Assembly: GCF_001748145.1 (NCBI RefSeq)
Contig: NZ_BCQA01000001.1
Location: forward strand, 4,490,501-4,554,500
DNA length: 64,000 nucleotides
Source: Bosea sp. BIWAKO-01
GTDB lineage: Bacteria > Pseudomonadota > Alphaproteobacteria > Rhizobiales > Beijerinckiaceae
Direction of reading: 5' to 3'
The position numbers were made by a program, and so were the translations under genes. Under the pieces are notes generated by a model, which had not been told where the DNA came from, made no database searches, and saw only the letters and a list, made by a program, of their open reading frames with translations. Position 1 is the first letter of the stretch. Every line of letters begins with the position of its first letter. This document shows, one piece after another, positions 35,411-43,834 of this stretch.

Positions 35411-36733
35411 TCAGAATTCGCCGATCTCGCCCCTCGAACCATCGATCAGGCGCGAATGCCGGAAGGGACGCGGATCGACGATCGGCCTGTCCCCCACGGC
35501 GAGATCGGCAGCGAGATGGCCGGCCGCGGGCCCGAGTCCGAAACCGTGCCCACTGAACCCGGCCGCCAGCACGAAGCCCTGCAGACCCGCGACGGGCGAG
35601 ATCACCGGCACGGCGTCCGGCGTTGAATCGATATAGCTGCCCCAACTCTCACGGACGGCGACGTTTTGAAGTGCGGGGTAGAGCGCCCGCGCCCGTGCCA
35701 GCGTCAGCGCGACGGACGTGCGGCTCGGCACGGGGTCGAGGACCCGGATGCGTTCGAAGGGTGTCTCCCTGTCGAAAGCCCAGCCTCCGAGCGCCTCCGG
35801 CCCCTTGAAGAAGGAGGTGCCGAGGCCGAACTCGACCGCCTTCAGCCGCTTGATGAACATCGGCAGGAACTCTCGCGCATAGCGCAGTCCCTGCGGTGTG
35901 ACTTCAAGCGTGCCCTTGCCGCTGATGGCGATCGTGTAGCTGCCGTCGAGCCGCCGCGTCAGAGCGCAATCGGGGGTATAGAGCGCATCGAGCAACTGGG
36001 GCGCAGCCTCCGTCCGCAAAATGGTCGAGCGGATGCTTGCCTGCGGAAACCGGATGCCATGGCGCCGGCAGAAGGCTGAGGCCCAGGCGCCGCCAGAAAG
36101 GATTACCGAGCGCGTTCGGATCAACCCCTTCTCGGTGATCACGCCGGAGACCGCGCCATTCGTGATGTCGAGGCCGCGCGCTGCACAATCCTGGTGGATG
36201 CTTGCGCCGTGCGAACGGGAGCCTTCTGCGAGGACAGGTGCCGCGAGGGCAGGCTCTGCCTTGCCGTCGCTGACCGAATGGACCCCACCGAGCCAGGAGT
36301 GGCCGGTGCCGGCCGTCATGGCCGCCGCCTCGCTGCCGGAGAGCATGCGCGTATCGATGCCGAACTGCTGTGCCGTTCCGCGCCATTTTTCCCATTGCGC
36401 GATCTGGCCGGCATCGTTGCTGGCATAGATGAGCCCGCTGCGCCTGAAGCCGATATCGCTGCCGATTTCGCGGCTGAAGCTGTCCCAGAGGTCCATGGCG
36501 CGCATGGCTAGGGGCAGTTCGCGTGCGTCGCGGTTCTGCTGGCGACACCAGCCCCAGTTCCGGCTCGACTGTTCGCCGCCGACGACACCCTTCTCGACGA
36601 GCGCGACGCTATGCCCGCGCTTGGCCAGGAAATAGGCTGCCGCACTGCCCACGATTCCGGCGCCGATCACCACGACATCGGCCTCGGTGGGCAGGCGCGC
36701 ATTGCTGGCGATGCGTTCAAGCGTCGGTGACAT
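35411..36733 (-). CDS. FAD-dependent oxidoreductase (DAO/DadA-like), tandem copy 1
   Basis: 440 residues. FAD-binding GAGIVG lies at 24-29 in ADVVVIGAGIVGSAAAYFLAKRGHSVALVEKG, then SRNWGWCRQQNRDARELPLAMRAMDLW, and the C-terminal GFVLAAGFSGHGFGLGPAAGHLAAD. It is closely related to the neighbour at 36907-38235, with the same start (MSP), the same position of the FAD motif and an almost identical SSRNWGWCRQQNRD stretch, so the pair arose by duplication. Expected to oxidise an amino acid or N-alkyl amine; substrate unknown. Confidence 0.9.
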   Translation of the reverse strand: MSPTLERIASNARLPTEADVVVIGAGIVGSAAAYFLAKRGHSVALVEKGVVGGEQSSRNWGWCRQQNRDARELPLAMRAMDLWDSFSREIGSDIGFRRSGLIYASNDAGQIAQWEKWRGTAQQFGIDTRMLSGSEAAAMTAGTGHSWLGGVHSVSDGKAEPALAAPVLAEGSRSHGASIHQDCAARGLDITNGAVSGVITEKGLIRTRSVILSGGAWASAFCRRHGIRFPQASIRSTILRTEAAPQLLDALYTPDCALTRRLDGSYTIAISGKGTLEVTPQGLRYAREFLPMFIKRLKAVEFGLGTSFFKGPEALGGWAFDRETPFERIRVLDPVPSRTSVALTLARARALYPALQNVAVRESWGSYIDSTPDAVPVISPVAGLQGFVLAAGFSGHGFGLGPAAGHLAADLAVGDRPIVDPRPFRHSRLIDGSRGEIGEF

Positions 36734-36906
36734 AGACGGTGAGCTCCGGCGGGGTTTCGTCGCGACGTTAGCGAGCGCACTGCCGGCGGCATTGGATCAT
36801 CTTTGCATCGGCACCGGACGCAATGCCGCAGTGCGCTCTAGATGCCGATCGCCGAGTGCAGCTGTGGCGGGGCCCAACCCCGGGGATATCGAAGGGCGCG
36901 GACGCG

Positions 36907-38235
36907 TCACATCATGCCGGGCTCGCCGAGATCGGTCCCGTCGATCATGCGGCTGTAGCGATAGGGGCGTGGATCGACGATCGGGGTGTCATTGGCGACG
37001 ATGTCGGCCGCAAGTCGCCCCGCGGCCGGGCCGATGCCGAAGCCATGCCCGCTATAGCCCGTCGAGATATAGAAACCGGGCAGGGCGGCGACGCCGGAGA
37101 TGACCGGAATCCAATCCGGGGTGAAATCGACCAGCCCGCCATATTTATGCGCGATCTTCACATTGGCGAGCTGCGGATAGAGTTGCCCAAGTCGTGCCAG
37201 GGCAAAGCTGATAAGCTCCTCCTGTGCCGGCGGATCGAAGGTGCGGATCCGCTCAAAGGGCGAGATGCCATCATTGCTCCAGCGAGAGATCGCCTCCGGC
37301 CCGGCGAAGAAGGATCGGCCGGCCCGGATGGTCAGGCCACCGCGCCGCTTCTTGAAGGTCCGCCAGAAGTGCTGGGCGTAGAGCATGCCCTGCGGGGTGA
37401 GTTCGAGCAGGCCGCGCCCGCTGATCCCGACCGTATACCCGCCATCGAGCCGGCGGCGGAACGTGAGGTCGGGCATCGACAGCCCACCCTCGATCACCTG
37501 CGGTGCTGCTTCGGTGAAAAAGGAGGTCGAGCGCACGCCTGCCTGTGGCAGCTTGATGCCGTGATGGCGGCAGAACATCGAGCTCCAGGCCCCGCCCGCA
37601 CAGAGCACCGCGCTGGTCCGGATCGTGCCCTTTTCGGTGACGACCGCCGACACCCTGCCGCCCTCGGTCTCCAGTCCGCGCGCGGCGCAATTCTGATGAA
37701 TGGTCGCCCCCCGCTTGCGCGCCCCTTCGGCAATAGCGGGTGTCGCCAGCGCGGGCTCGGCCCGTCCATCGGTCGGCGAATGCACTCCGCCGATCCAGTT
37801 CTCCGTGCTGCCCGGCGACATGGTCCTGGCCTCGGCAGCCGTCAGCATCCGGCTATGCATCTGATACTCGCGGGCGCGGTCCGCCCAGTTCGACCACAGA
37901 TCGAGATCGGATTGTTTGGTCGTGACATAGAGGAGCCCGGTGCGGCGAAAGCCCGTCTCGGCGCCGAGTTCTTCGTTCAGTCCGTTCCAGATCTCGACGG
38001 CGCGCTGGGCCAGCGGCAATTCGCGCAGGTCGCGATTCTGTTGGCGGCACCAGCCCCAGTTCCGGCTCGATTGTTCGCCGGCGAGGTGGCCCTTCTCGAG
38101 CAACGCGACCGAGTGTCCCTTCTTTGCCAGCTCATAGGCGGCACTGGTGCCGGCGATGCCACCGCCAATCACCACCACATCGGCGGATTTCGGCAGCGTC
38201 TCGTCGCTGCGCACGCGCGTGACCGGAGGAGACAT
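36907..38235 (-). CDS. FAD-dependent oxidoreductase (DAO/DadA-like), tandem copy 2
   Basis: 442 residues. GGGIAG lies at 24-29 in ADVVVIGGGIAGTSAAYELAKKGHSVALLEKG, then SRNWGWCRQQNRDLRELPLAQRAVEIW, VAALPGFYISTGYSGHGFGIGPAAGRLAAD and the proline-rich end. It is the first gene of the minus-strand unit leading to the HAD and aldehyde dehydrogenase genes and is divergent from the third ABC transporter. The 173-bp gap to copy 1 holds no gene. Import by that transporter followed by oxidation is the natural reading. Confidence 0.9.
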   Translation of the reverse strand: MSPPVTRVRSDETLPKSADVVVIGGGIAGTSAAYELAKKGHSVALLEKGHLAGEQSSRNWGWCRQQNRDLRELPLAQRAVEIWNGLNEELGAETGFRRTGLLYVTTKQSDLDLWSNWADRAREYQMHSRMLTAAEARTMSPGSTENWIGGVHSPTDGRAEPALATPAIAEGARKRGATIHQNCAARGLETEGGRVSAVVTEKGTIRTSAVLCAGGAWSSMFCRHHGIKLPQAGVRSTSFFTEAAPQVIEGGLSMPDLTFRRRLDGGYTVGISGRGLLELTPQGMLYAQHFWRTFKKRRGGLTIRAGRSFFAGPEAISRWSNDGISPFERIRTFDPPAQEELISFALARLGQLYPQLANVKIAHKYGGLVDFTPDWIPVISGVAALPGFYISTGYSGHGFGIGPAAGRLAADIVANDTPIVDPRPYRYSRMIDGTDLGEPGMM

Positions 38236-38573
38236 AGGCTGGCTTTCCTTGCGCTGCGGGATCGCTCCGCGCGGCCAACGACCAATCCATCCGCACGGCC
38301 GATCCGATTTGATCGGCTCGATAAGACCCGATCCGGTGCAGAACCCTATGCCAAAGGCGGTGGTTGAATCGGCAGATTATGCCCGGCCGGGCGCCGTGAT
38401 CGGCATACGAGGCGGGTCGGTGCAGGCCTAACCTAGGCACGCGGTTGAAGGATCGGCCGCGCCCGCGATCGACCCGACGGATGAAGCGGGCGGCGCGGAT
38501 GCGCGATCGATTCCGCCTGAATTGCCCGGGGCGCCCGGGACTTCCGCAAAACAAGCAAAAGAGGGGTTACCGG
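38236..38573. promoter_or_regulatory. divergent control region of the oxidase operon and third ABC transporter
   Basis: 338 non-coding bases. A 7-bp inverted repeat GCCGATC/GATCGGC (38298-38304 and 38311-38317) with a CGATTT spacer is the most regular element and could be an operator. A GAGGGG ribosome-binding site (from about 38560) precedes the ATG at 38574. Promoter hexamers could not be fixed with confidence. Confidence 0.4.
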
Positions 38574-40262
38574 ATGATAAAGCACTCCGACGGAACGACC
38601 CGTTCGGCTTTCCCGATGCCGGCATTGCATCGCCGCCAGTTTCTCGCGCTCGGAGCGGGCGGCTTTCTCGCCGCCTCGGGATTTGGCGCCAGCGCCCAGA
38701 CGAAGCCCGCACCGCCGCCACCTGCCAAGCCGACCGGCCAGGTCGTTGTCGGGTTGTCGCAGGAGCCGACCGCATTCAACCCGCTCATGCCCGGCATCGA
38801 GGTCGACGAGACCGTCTGGATGCAGGTCTTCAATACGATGTGGCTCGCCGACCCTCAGGGCAACCTGATGCCCGATCTCGCAACCGAGGTGCCGAGCGAG
38901 GCCAATGGCGGCATCTCGGAAGGCGGCCTGGCCTGGAAGGTCAAGCTGCGCGAGGGCGTCACCTGGCATGACGGGACGCCATTCACGGCCGAGGACGTGA
39001 AATACACGCTCGAACTGATCAATGCGCCCGGATTCAAGGCCCGCACCCGCGTCGGCCATGCGCTGGTCAAGGATATCGTCGTCAAGGGACCGCACGAAAT
39101 CTCGTGGCGCATGGAGAAGGCCTACGCGCCCTATCTCGCGCTGCTCTCGAATACCTTCATCGTGCCCAAGCATCTGCTCGAGAAGGCCAGTGACCCCAAT
39201 ACCGCGCCCTTCAACGGTGCGCCGGTCGGCACCGGGCCGTTCAAATGGGGGCAGCGCACGCCGGGCGACAACATCACGCTCGTCGCCAATGAGCGCTATC
39301 ACGGCAAGGGACCCTATCTGGAGAAGGCCGTCCTCAAATATGTGCCCGACCAGACCGCGCTCTATGCGCAGTTCCGCACGGGGCAGGTCGATCTCATCAT
39401 CGGCACCGGCATCCCGGCGAATTTCTATGCCGAGGCCGTGAAGCTGCCGGGCCGCAAGATCGTGAAGATCCCGAACGCCTCGCTCGAAATCCTGATGCCC
39501 AATCTGGAGCATCCGGCCTTGTCGGAGAAGGCGGTGCGCCAGGCGCTTTACGCCTCGATCAACAAGCAAGCCATCATCGACGTCATCTTCTATGGCCTGC
39601 ACAAGCCGACGGAGTCCTTCGCACCGCAGGAATCCTGGGCCTACAATCCCAATCTGCCGCAGCAGAGCTACGACCTGGCCAAAGCCAACAAGCTGCTAGA
39701 CGACGCCGGCTGGAAACGCAGCGGCAGCGGCGTTCGCATGAAGAACGGCGTGCCGCTCGAATTCGCGGTCTCGACGACCACCGGTGCTTCGCTGCGCGAG
39801 CAGTGCCAGCAATTGATGATGCAGGACTGGCAGCAGGTCGGCGTGAAGATGACGATCAACAACATGCCGGCGGCCGTGATCTGGGGCGAGTTCTATACGC
39901 GCTCGAAGTTCCAGTCGCTGCTGGTCGGCACCGCCTTCCGCACCGTGATCGATCCCGATCCGGCCTCGCGCTTCGCCTCTGATGCGATTCCCGCCAAGAA
40001 CGGCAGCGGCGCCAACCAGATGCAGTGGCAGAATGCCGAGGCCGATGCGCTGATGAAGGAAGGTCAGGAAACCTTCGATCAGGCCAAGCGCAAGGCGATC
40101 TACTGGAAATTGCAGGAGATCGTCCGCGAGGAACTGCCGATCCTGCCGATCTACCAATATGTTCCGGTCGAGGGCTACAAGGAAGGGCTCATCGGCTACG
40201 AGCCCAATATCAATGCCCGCCAGAATACCTGGAATATGGGCAGCTGGTACTGGGCGCGCTGA
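38574..40262 (+). CDS. ABC transporter substrate-binding protein, family 5, Tat-exported
   Basis: 562-residue periplasmic protein. The signal peptide is of the twin-arginine type (HRRQFLALGAGGFLAASGFGASAQ), so it is exported folded. A proline-rich linker (KPAPPPPAKP) follows the cleavage site. SBP_bac_5 features are VGLSQEPTAFNPL, DGTPFTAEDVKYTLELIN and VGTGPFKWGQRTPGDNITLVAN. The frame is open from 38445, but MIKHSDGTTRSAF at 38574 has the ribosome-binding site. It is followed by two permease genes but no ATPase genes, so ATPases must be shared or encoded elsewhere. Confidence 0.94.
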   Translation: MIKHSDGTTRSAFPMPALHRRQFLALGAGGFLAASGFGASAQTKPAPPPPAKPTGQVVVGLSQEPTAFNPLMPGIEVDETVWMQVFNTMWLADPQGNLMPDLATEVPSEANGGISEGGLAWKVKLREGVTWHDGTPFTAEDVKYTLELINAPGFKARTRVGHALVKDIVVKGPHEISWRMEKAYAPYLALLSNTFIVPKHLLEKASDPNTAPFNGAPVGTGPFKWGQRTPGDNITLVANERYHGKGPYLEKAVLKYVPDQTALYAQFRTGQVDLIIGTGIPANFYAEAVKLPGRKIVKIPNASLEILMPNLEHPALSEKAVRQALYASINKQAIIDVIFYGLHKPTESFAPQESWAYNPNLPQQSYDLAKANKLLDDAGWKRSGSGVRMKNGVPLEFAVSTTTGASLREQCQQLMMQDWQQVGVKMTINNMPAAVIWGEFYTRSKFQSLLVGTAFRTVIDPDPASRFASDAIPAKNGSGANQMQWQNAEADALMKEGQETFDQAKRKAIYWKLQEIVREELPILPIYQYVPVEGYKEGLIGYEPNINARQNTWNMGSWYWAR

Positions 40263-40295
40263 GACCATGAACAGATCCGCCCGGAACACGGCGTC

Positions 40296-41249
40296 ATGAG
40301 CACCTTTCTCGCGCGACGGCTGCTGCAGGCGCTCGTCCTGCTGCTGATCGTCTCGATGATCGGCTTCGCCATCCTCCACCTGGCTCCGGGCGGGCCGCTC
40401 TCGCAATTCGCCGCCGGTGGCGACATGACCCAGGCCGATCTCGACCGCATCGCCGAGCAACTCGGCCTGAACCGCCCGCTGCCGGTGCAATATGCGGAAT
40501 GGCTCTGGCGCATGCTGCGCGGTGACTGGGGGCTGTCCTATCGCGACCATCAGCCGGTGCTGCACATCATCGCCTCGCATATCGGCGCGACGATGGAGCT
40601 GATGCTGACCTCGACGCTGCTCGCCATGCTGCTCGGCGCCTGGGTCGGTATCCTCGGCGCGATCAAGCGCTACTCGCTGTTTGATTCACTCGCGACGATC
40701 GGCGCGATGATCGCACTTTCGATCCCGACCTTCTGGTTCGGTCTCGTCATCATCTATGTCTTCTCGGTCGGGCTCGGCTGGCTGCCCGCCGGCAACCGCT
40801 ACACCATCGGCGATGGCTCGGTGCTCAACCGGATCCATCACCTGATCGGTCCCTGCATCGTGCTGGCGCTCGTCTCAACCGCCGTCTGGAGCCGCTACAT
40901 GCGTTCCTCGATGCTTGAGGTCGTCAATCAAGACTATATCCGCACCGCCCGAGCCAAGGGCGTGCCGGAACGGCAGGTCCTGCTGCGACACGCCTTTCGC
41001 AATGCCCTGCTGCCGATGATCACGATCACCGGCCTGCATGTGCCGACGCTGCTGTCGGGCGCGCTCGTCACCGAGACGGTGTTCACCTGGCCGGGAATGG
41101 GGAGGCTCTTCCTCGATTCGATCAGCTATCGCGACTATCCCGTGGTGATGGGTATCCTGATGTTCACCGCCGTACTGGTGTTGCTCGGCAGTCTGATCGC
41201 CGACCTGCTCTACGGTCTCGCCGATCCGCGCATTGCGAGGAACGGCTGA
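40296..41249 (+). CDS. ABC transporter permease, DppB type
   Basis: 317 residues. It starts MSTFLARRLLQALVLLLIVSMIGFAILHLAPG, then LGLNRPLPVQYAEWLWRMLRGDWGLSY, the EAA-loop RTARAKGVPERQVLLRHAFRNALLPMITI and the LIADLLYGLADPRIARNG ending. It overlaps the next permease gene by one base (TGATG). Confidence 0.95.
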   Translation: MSTFLARRLLQALVLLLIVSMIGFAILHLAPGGPLSQFAAGGDMTQADLDRIAEQLGLNRPLPVQYAEWLWRMLRGDWGLSYRDHQPVLHIIASHIGATMELMLTSTLLAMLLGAWVGILGAIKRYSLFDSLATIGAMIALSIPTFWFGLVIIYVFSVGLGWLPAGNRYTIGDGSVLNRIHHLIGPCIVLALVSTAVWSRYMRSSMLEVVNQDYIRTARAKGVPERQVLLRHAFRNALLPMITITGLHVPTLLSGALVTETVFTWPGMGRLFLDSISYRDYPVVMGILMFTAVLVLLGSLIADLLYGLADPRIARNG

Positions 41250-42145
41250 TGAGCGCTGATCTCACCGGCGTCACCGAAATCCGGTTGGCAGCTTCGCCCT
41301 TTTTCTGGAACAGCCCGGGCTTTCGCCGTTTCCGCCGGCACCGGCTGGCGGTTTTCGGCGCTGTGGCCATCGTGGCGATGACGCTCGCCTGCATCTTCGG
41401 GCCGATGCTGCTGCCCTATAGCGATACGTTCATCGACATTCGGCAGCGTTTCGCGCCGCCCTTCTTTGGCCCGCATGTGCTCGGCACCGATCCGCTCGGG
41501 CGCGATATCCTGGCGCGGCTGCTGATGGCCGGGCGGATTTCTCTCGCGGTCGGGTTTTCCGCCATGTTGATCAGCATGGCGATCGGCATCTGCATCGGCA
41601 TGATCGCCGGGTTCTATGAAGGCGCGGTCGGGGCCGCCCTGATGCGCTTCGTCGACGCGATGCTCTGCTTCCCCTCGATTTTCCTGCTGCTTGCGATTTC
41701 GGCGCTGATCTCGCCGTCGGTCCCCTCGATCGTCATGCTGATCGCGATGACCTCGTGGATGGAGGTGGCGCGGGTCGTCGAGGCTCAGATAAAATCGCTC
41801 CGTACGCGCGATTACGTGGTCGCGGCGGTCGCGATGGGCGCCAGCAACCGCCGCATCATGTTTCGCCAGTTGCTGCCGAACGCGATTGCGCCGATCGTCG
41901 TCGCCGCGACGCTGAACGTCGCCCATGCGATCCTGGCCGAGAGCTACATCAGCTTCCTCGGCTACGGCATCCAGCCGCCGACCCCGAGCTGGGGTAACAT
42001 GCTGGAGAACGCCCAGAGCTATCTCACCAGCGCACCCTGGCTTGCGATCCTGCCCGGCGCCGCGATCACGCTCGCCGTCACGAGCTTCAACTTCGTTGGT
42101 GATGGTCTGCGCGACGCACTCGATCCGAGAATGGACCTGCCGTGA
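41249..42145 (+). CDS. ABC transporter permease, DppC type
   Basis: 298 residues. An N-terminal tail ends in FRRFRRHRLAVFGAVAIVAMT. HVLGTDPLGRDILARLLMAGRISL, the EAA-loop VAAVAMGASNRRIMFRQLLPNAIAPI and the NFVGDGLRDALDPRMD ending follow. It is the last gene of this transporter set; the usual DppD and DppF genes do not follow. Confidence 0.95.
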   Translation: MSADLTGVTEIRLAASPFFWNSPGFRRFRRHRLAVFGAVAIVAMTLACIFGPMLLPYSDTFIDIRQRFAPPFFGPHVLGTDPLGRDILARLLMAGRISLAVGFSAMLISMAIGICIGMIAGFYEGAVGAALMRFVDAMLCFPSIFLLLAISALISPSVPSIVMLIAMTSWMEVARVVEAQIKSLRTRDYVVAAVAMGASNRRIMFRQLLPNAIAPIVVAATLNVAHAILAESYISFLGYGIQPPTPSWGNMLENAQSYLTSAPWLAILPGAAITLAVTSFNFVGDGLRDALDPRMDLP

Positions 42146-42384
42146 CGTCGCATGCTGCGGGTCTTGAAAGGGGGAGGGGCATCGCGGCGGACTGCTCGCG
42201 CCTCCCGGTCAGGCTGCACCTGTCCCCGAACGCTCCAGGACGTGCCTCTGTGCTGAGATGACGCGGGGATTTTGCTTGCCTGGCGCCTTGGATGAGCGCC
42301 CACTGCGTTGCCGCTACCGTTCAGCCTGAACCGAGGGCGGGCCGCGGTGCCAGTTAGGTACCGGTCAAGGCTGGAATTATCGCC

Positions 42385-42693
42385 GTGCAAAGCGAACGCC
42401 AGGTCACCTGGCTTCAGGGCAAGGGCCAGATCATCTGGCGCGACGGCACGCGCCAGCCTGTATCTTACAGCTTCGAAACATCCCGGAACGCAAACGGCGG
42501 CTGCCGCGGGTATTTCGAGCTCGACCTGCGCCGGATTCCTCCTTCGCTGCTCTCCTATGAAATCAGGCTGATCTGTGAGGACGGGCATGTCGTGAACCTC
42601 GCGGTCACCGATCATTGCAGCGATGGGGCTACCTTCGTTGGAAGCCTGCTCGACGAGCGCTGCGAGAGCGAGGACTTGCTCCATGACCAGTGA
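42385..42693 (+). CDS. small conserved-looking hypothetical protein
   Basis: 102 residues from a GTG start (MQSERQVTWLQGKGQIIWRD). I do not recognise the family. The protein is soluble, has no signal peptide or membrane span, and looks beta-rich with a balanced, protein-like composition. It overlaps the next small gene by 11 bases, which argues that both are real and co-translated. Confidence 0.6.
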   Translation: MQSERQVTWLQGKGQIIWRDGTRQPVSYSFETSRNANGGCRGYFELDLRRIPPSLLSYEIRLICEDGHVVNLAVTDHCSDGATFVGSLLDERCESEDLLHDQ

Positions 42694-42904
42694 CTATAGG
42701 GAAGGCGATGTGATCAGCCTGAGTTTCGGCTTCCGCGACAGATCCAGCGCCGGAAATTATCGGATTGTCCGGGTGCTGCCGGCGGCCGAAAACGGACAAC
42801 GGCAATATCGGGTCCGGGGCTCCGACGGCCACGAGCGGGCGATCGAGGAGCATCAGATCCGGGCGGGCGTCGCGGAGAAGAACCACTTCGGCAATCTGAA
42901 ATGA
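42683..42904 (+). CDS. small hypothetical protein with YRIVRVLP...YRVRG motif
   Basis: 73 residues (MTSDYREGDVISLSFGFRDR, then GNYRIVRVLPAAENGQRQYR). The pattern of a short beta-barrel-like basic protein ending in HERAIEEHQIR is one I associate with small uncharacterised proteins in Rhizobiales genomes. An upstream in-frame start at 42623 would lengthen it by 20 residues into the preceding gene and is less likely. Function unknown. Confidence 0.65.
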   Translation: MTSDYREGDVISLSFGFRDRSSAGNYRIVRVLPAAENGQRQYRVRGSDGHERAIEEHQIRAGVAEKNHFGNLK

Positions 42905-43098
42905 TCGAACGAACCACGGCCAGCCGGAAGAGTGGCTGAAGGCGAGGCTCCAAGCACCGTCTTCAGCTTGCTGTTCAGAAGCATCGAGCCCTGGCGAAAG
43001 AGCTGACGTGACCGGTATCGGACCAGTACTTGTGTACCCCCGCCAGGCCGTTGCGTGGCGAGTTGCCCGAAACAGGGCCGTGAGTGCGACCGCCTCGC

Positions 43099-43773
43099 TC
43101 AGGCGATCTCGGAAACGAGCTTGCCGATCAGGCTGTTGGAGAGGATCACGGGCAGTTTAGCGGCTTCCGCCGCCGTGCGGCGATGAGCCTCGACGAAACC
43201 CATGCAGTCCATCAGCAGAACCGTGGCACCGCGTCTGGCGAGGTCGCGGGCCGCGTCGGCCAGGCTGGGGCCGGGCCCGCCATAGGGCGAGGCCGCAGCA
43301 TAGAGCGGCCTGCGAGCAAGTCCGGCCCATTTCCCGGCCTCGCTTGCGATCTGCTCGGCGAGCGGCACGATGATGCCGAGTTGCGCGCCCTGGGTGAGGG
43401 CGGCGACCGTTGGCGGCAGGATGCGGTCAGGCTCGATCAGTTGCGCCATGCTTGCCGTCAGGCTCTCGAAATGGCCGGTGCAGAGCATCAGGATCGTGCT
43501 GCAGCCCTCGGCCTCCAGCATGGCGATCTTGGCCTGCGCCGCAGCTTCGGTGTGGCTCCTGTCGATAATGACCGAATTGCCGTCGAGCAGTTTCGTGATC
43601 AGCACGGCCGCTCCGGGCTGAGGGGCGAAGTCGCGGTCGATCTCGGCTCTGCTCAACCCGTCGAGCACGCCAGCATGGCGGCGCGGCAGGTCGGAGCCGA
43701 TCGATGCATCGAGAATGGGCGTGATGTCGGAGCGCGGGGCCTGGCCGATGGTCAGGGTTCCGAGTTTGCGCAT
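43099..43773 (-). CDS. AroM family protein (Asp/Glu/hydantoin racemase-like)
   Basis: 224 residues. N-terminal MRKLGTLTIGQAPRSDITPIL is the AroM signature. Two cysteines in equivalent half-domain positions, C98 (ILMLCTGHFESL) and C190 (LLMDCMGFVEAH), match the catalytic pair of Asp/Glu and hydantoin racemases. E. coli AroM has no settled function. Here it follows hydantoinase/oxoprolinase and OPT transporter genes, so a racemase role on the imported compound is a reasonable inference. The ATG at 43773 is preferred over the upstream in-frame start at 43788. Confidence 0.87.
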   Translation of the reverse strand: MRKLGTLTIGQAPRSDITPILDASIGSDLPRRHAGVLDGLSRAEIDRDFAPQPGAAVLITKLLDGNSVIIDRSHTEAAAQAKIAMLEAEGCSTILMLCTGHFESLTASMAQLIEPDRILPPTVAALTQGAQLGIIVPLAEQIASEAGKWAGLARRPLYAAASPYGGPGPSLADAARDLARRGATVLLMDCMGFVEAHRRTAAEAAKLPVILSNSLIGKLVSEIA

Positions 43774-43800
43774 GGCGCGACCCTCCACTGTCGAATGGAA

Positions 43801-43824
43801 GCCCGTGCCGTTCCCGGCACGGGC
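43801..43824 (-). terminator. intercistronic hairpin between OPT transporter and AroM genes
   Basis: GCCCGTGCCG (43801-43810) pairs perfectly with CGGCACGGGC (43815-43824) around a TTCC loop, 10 bases past the OPT stop on the minus strand. No T-run follows. It may reduce read-through into the AroM gene or stabilise the upstream mRNA. Confidence 0.55.
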
Positions 43825-43834
43825 GCGCAGGCGC

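Noticed and set aside
36823-38367. 514-codon open frame on the plus strand
   Set aside because: Shadow of the minus-strand FAD oxidoreductase at 36907-38235; no domain and no ribosome-binding site.
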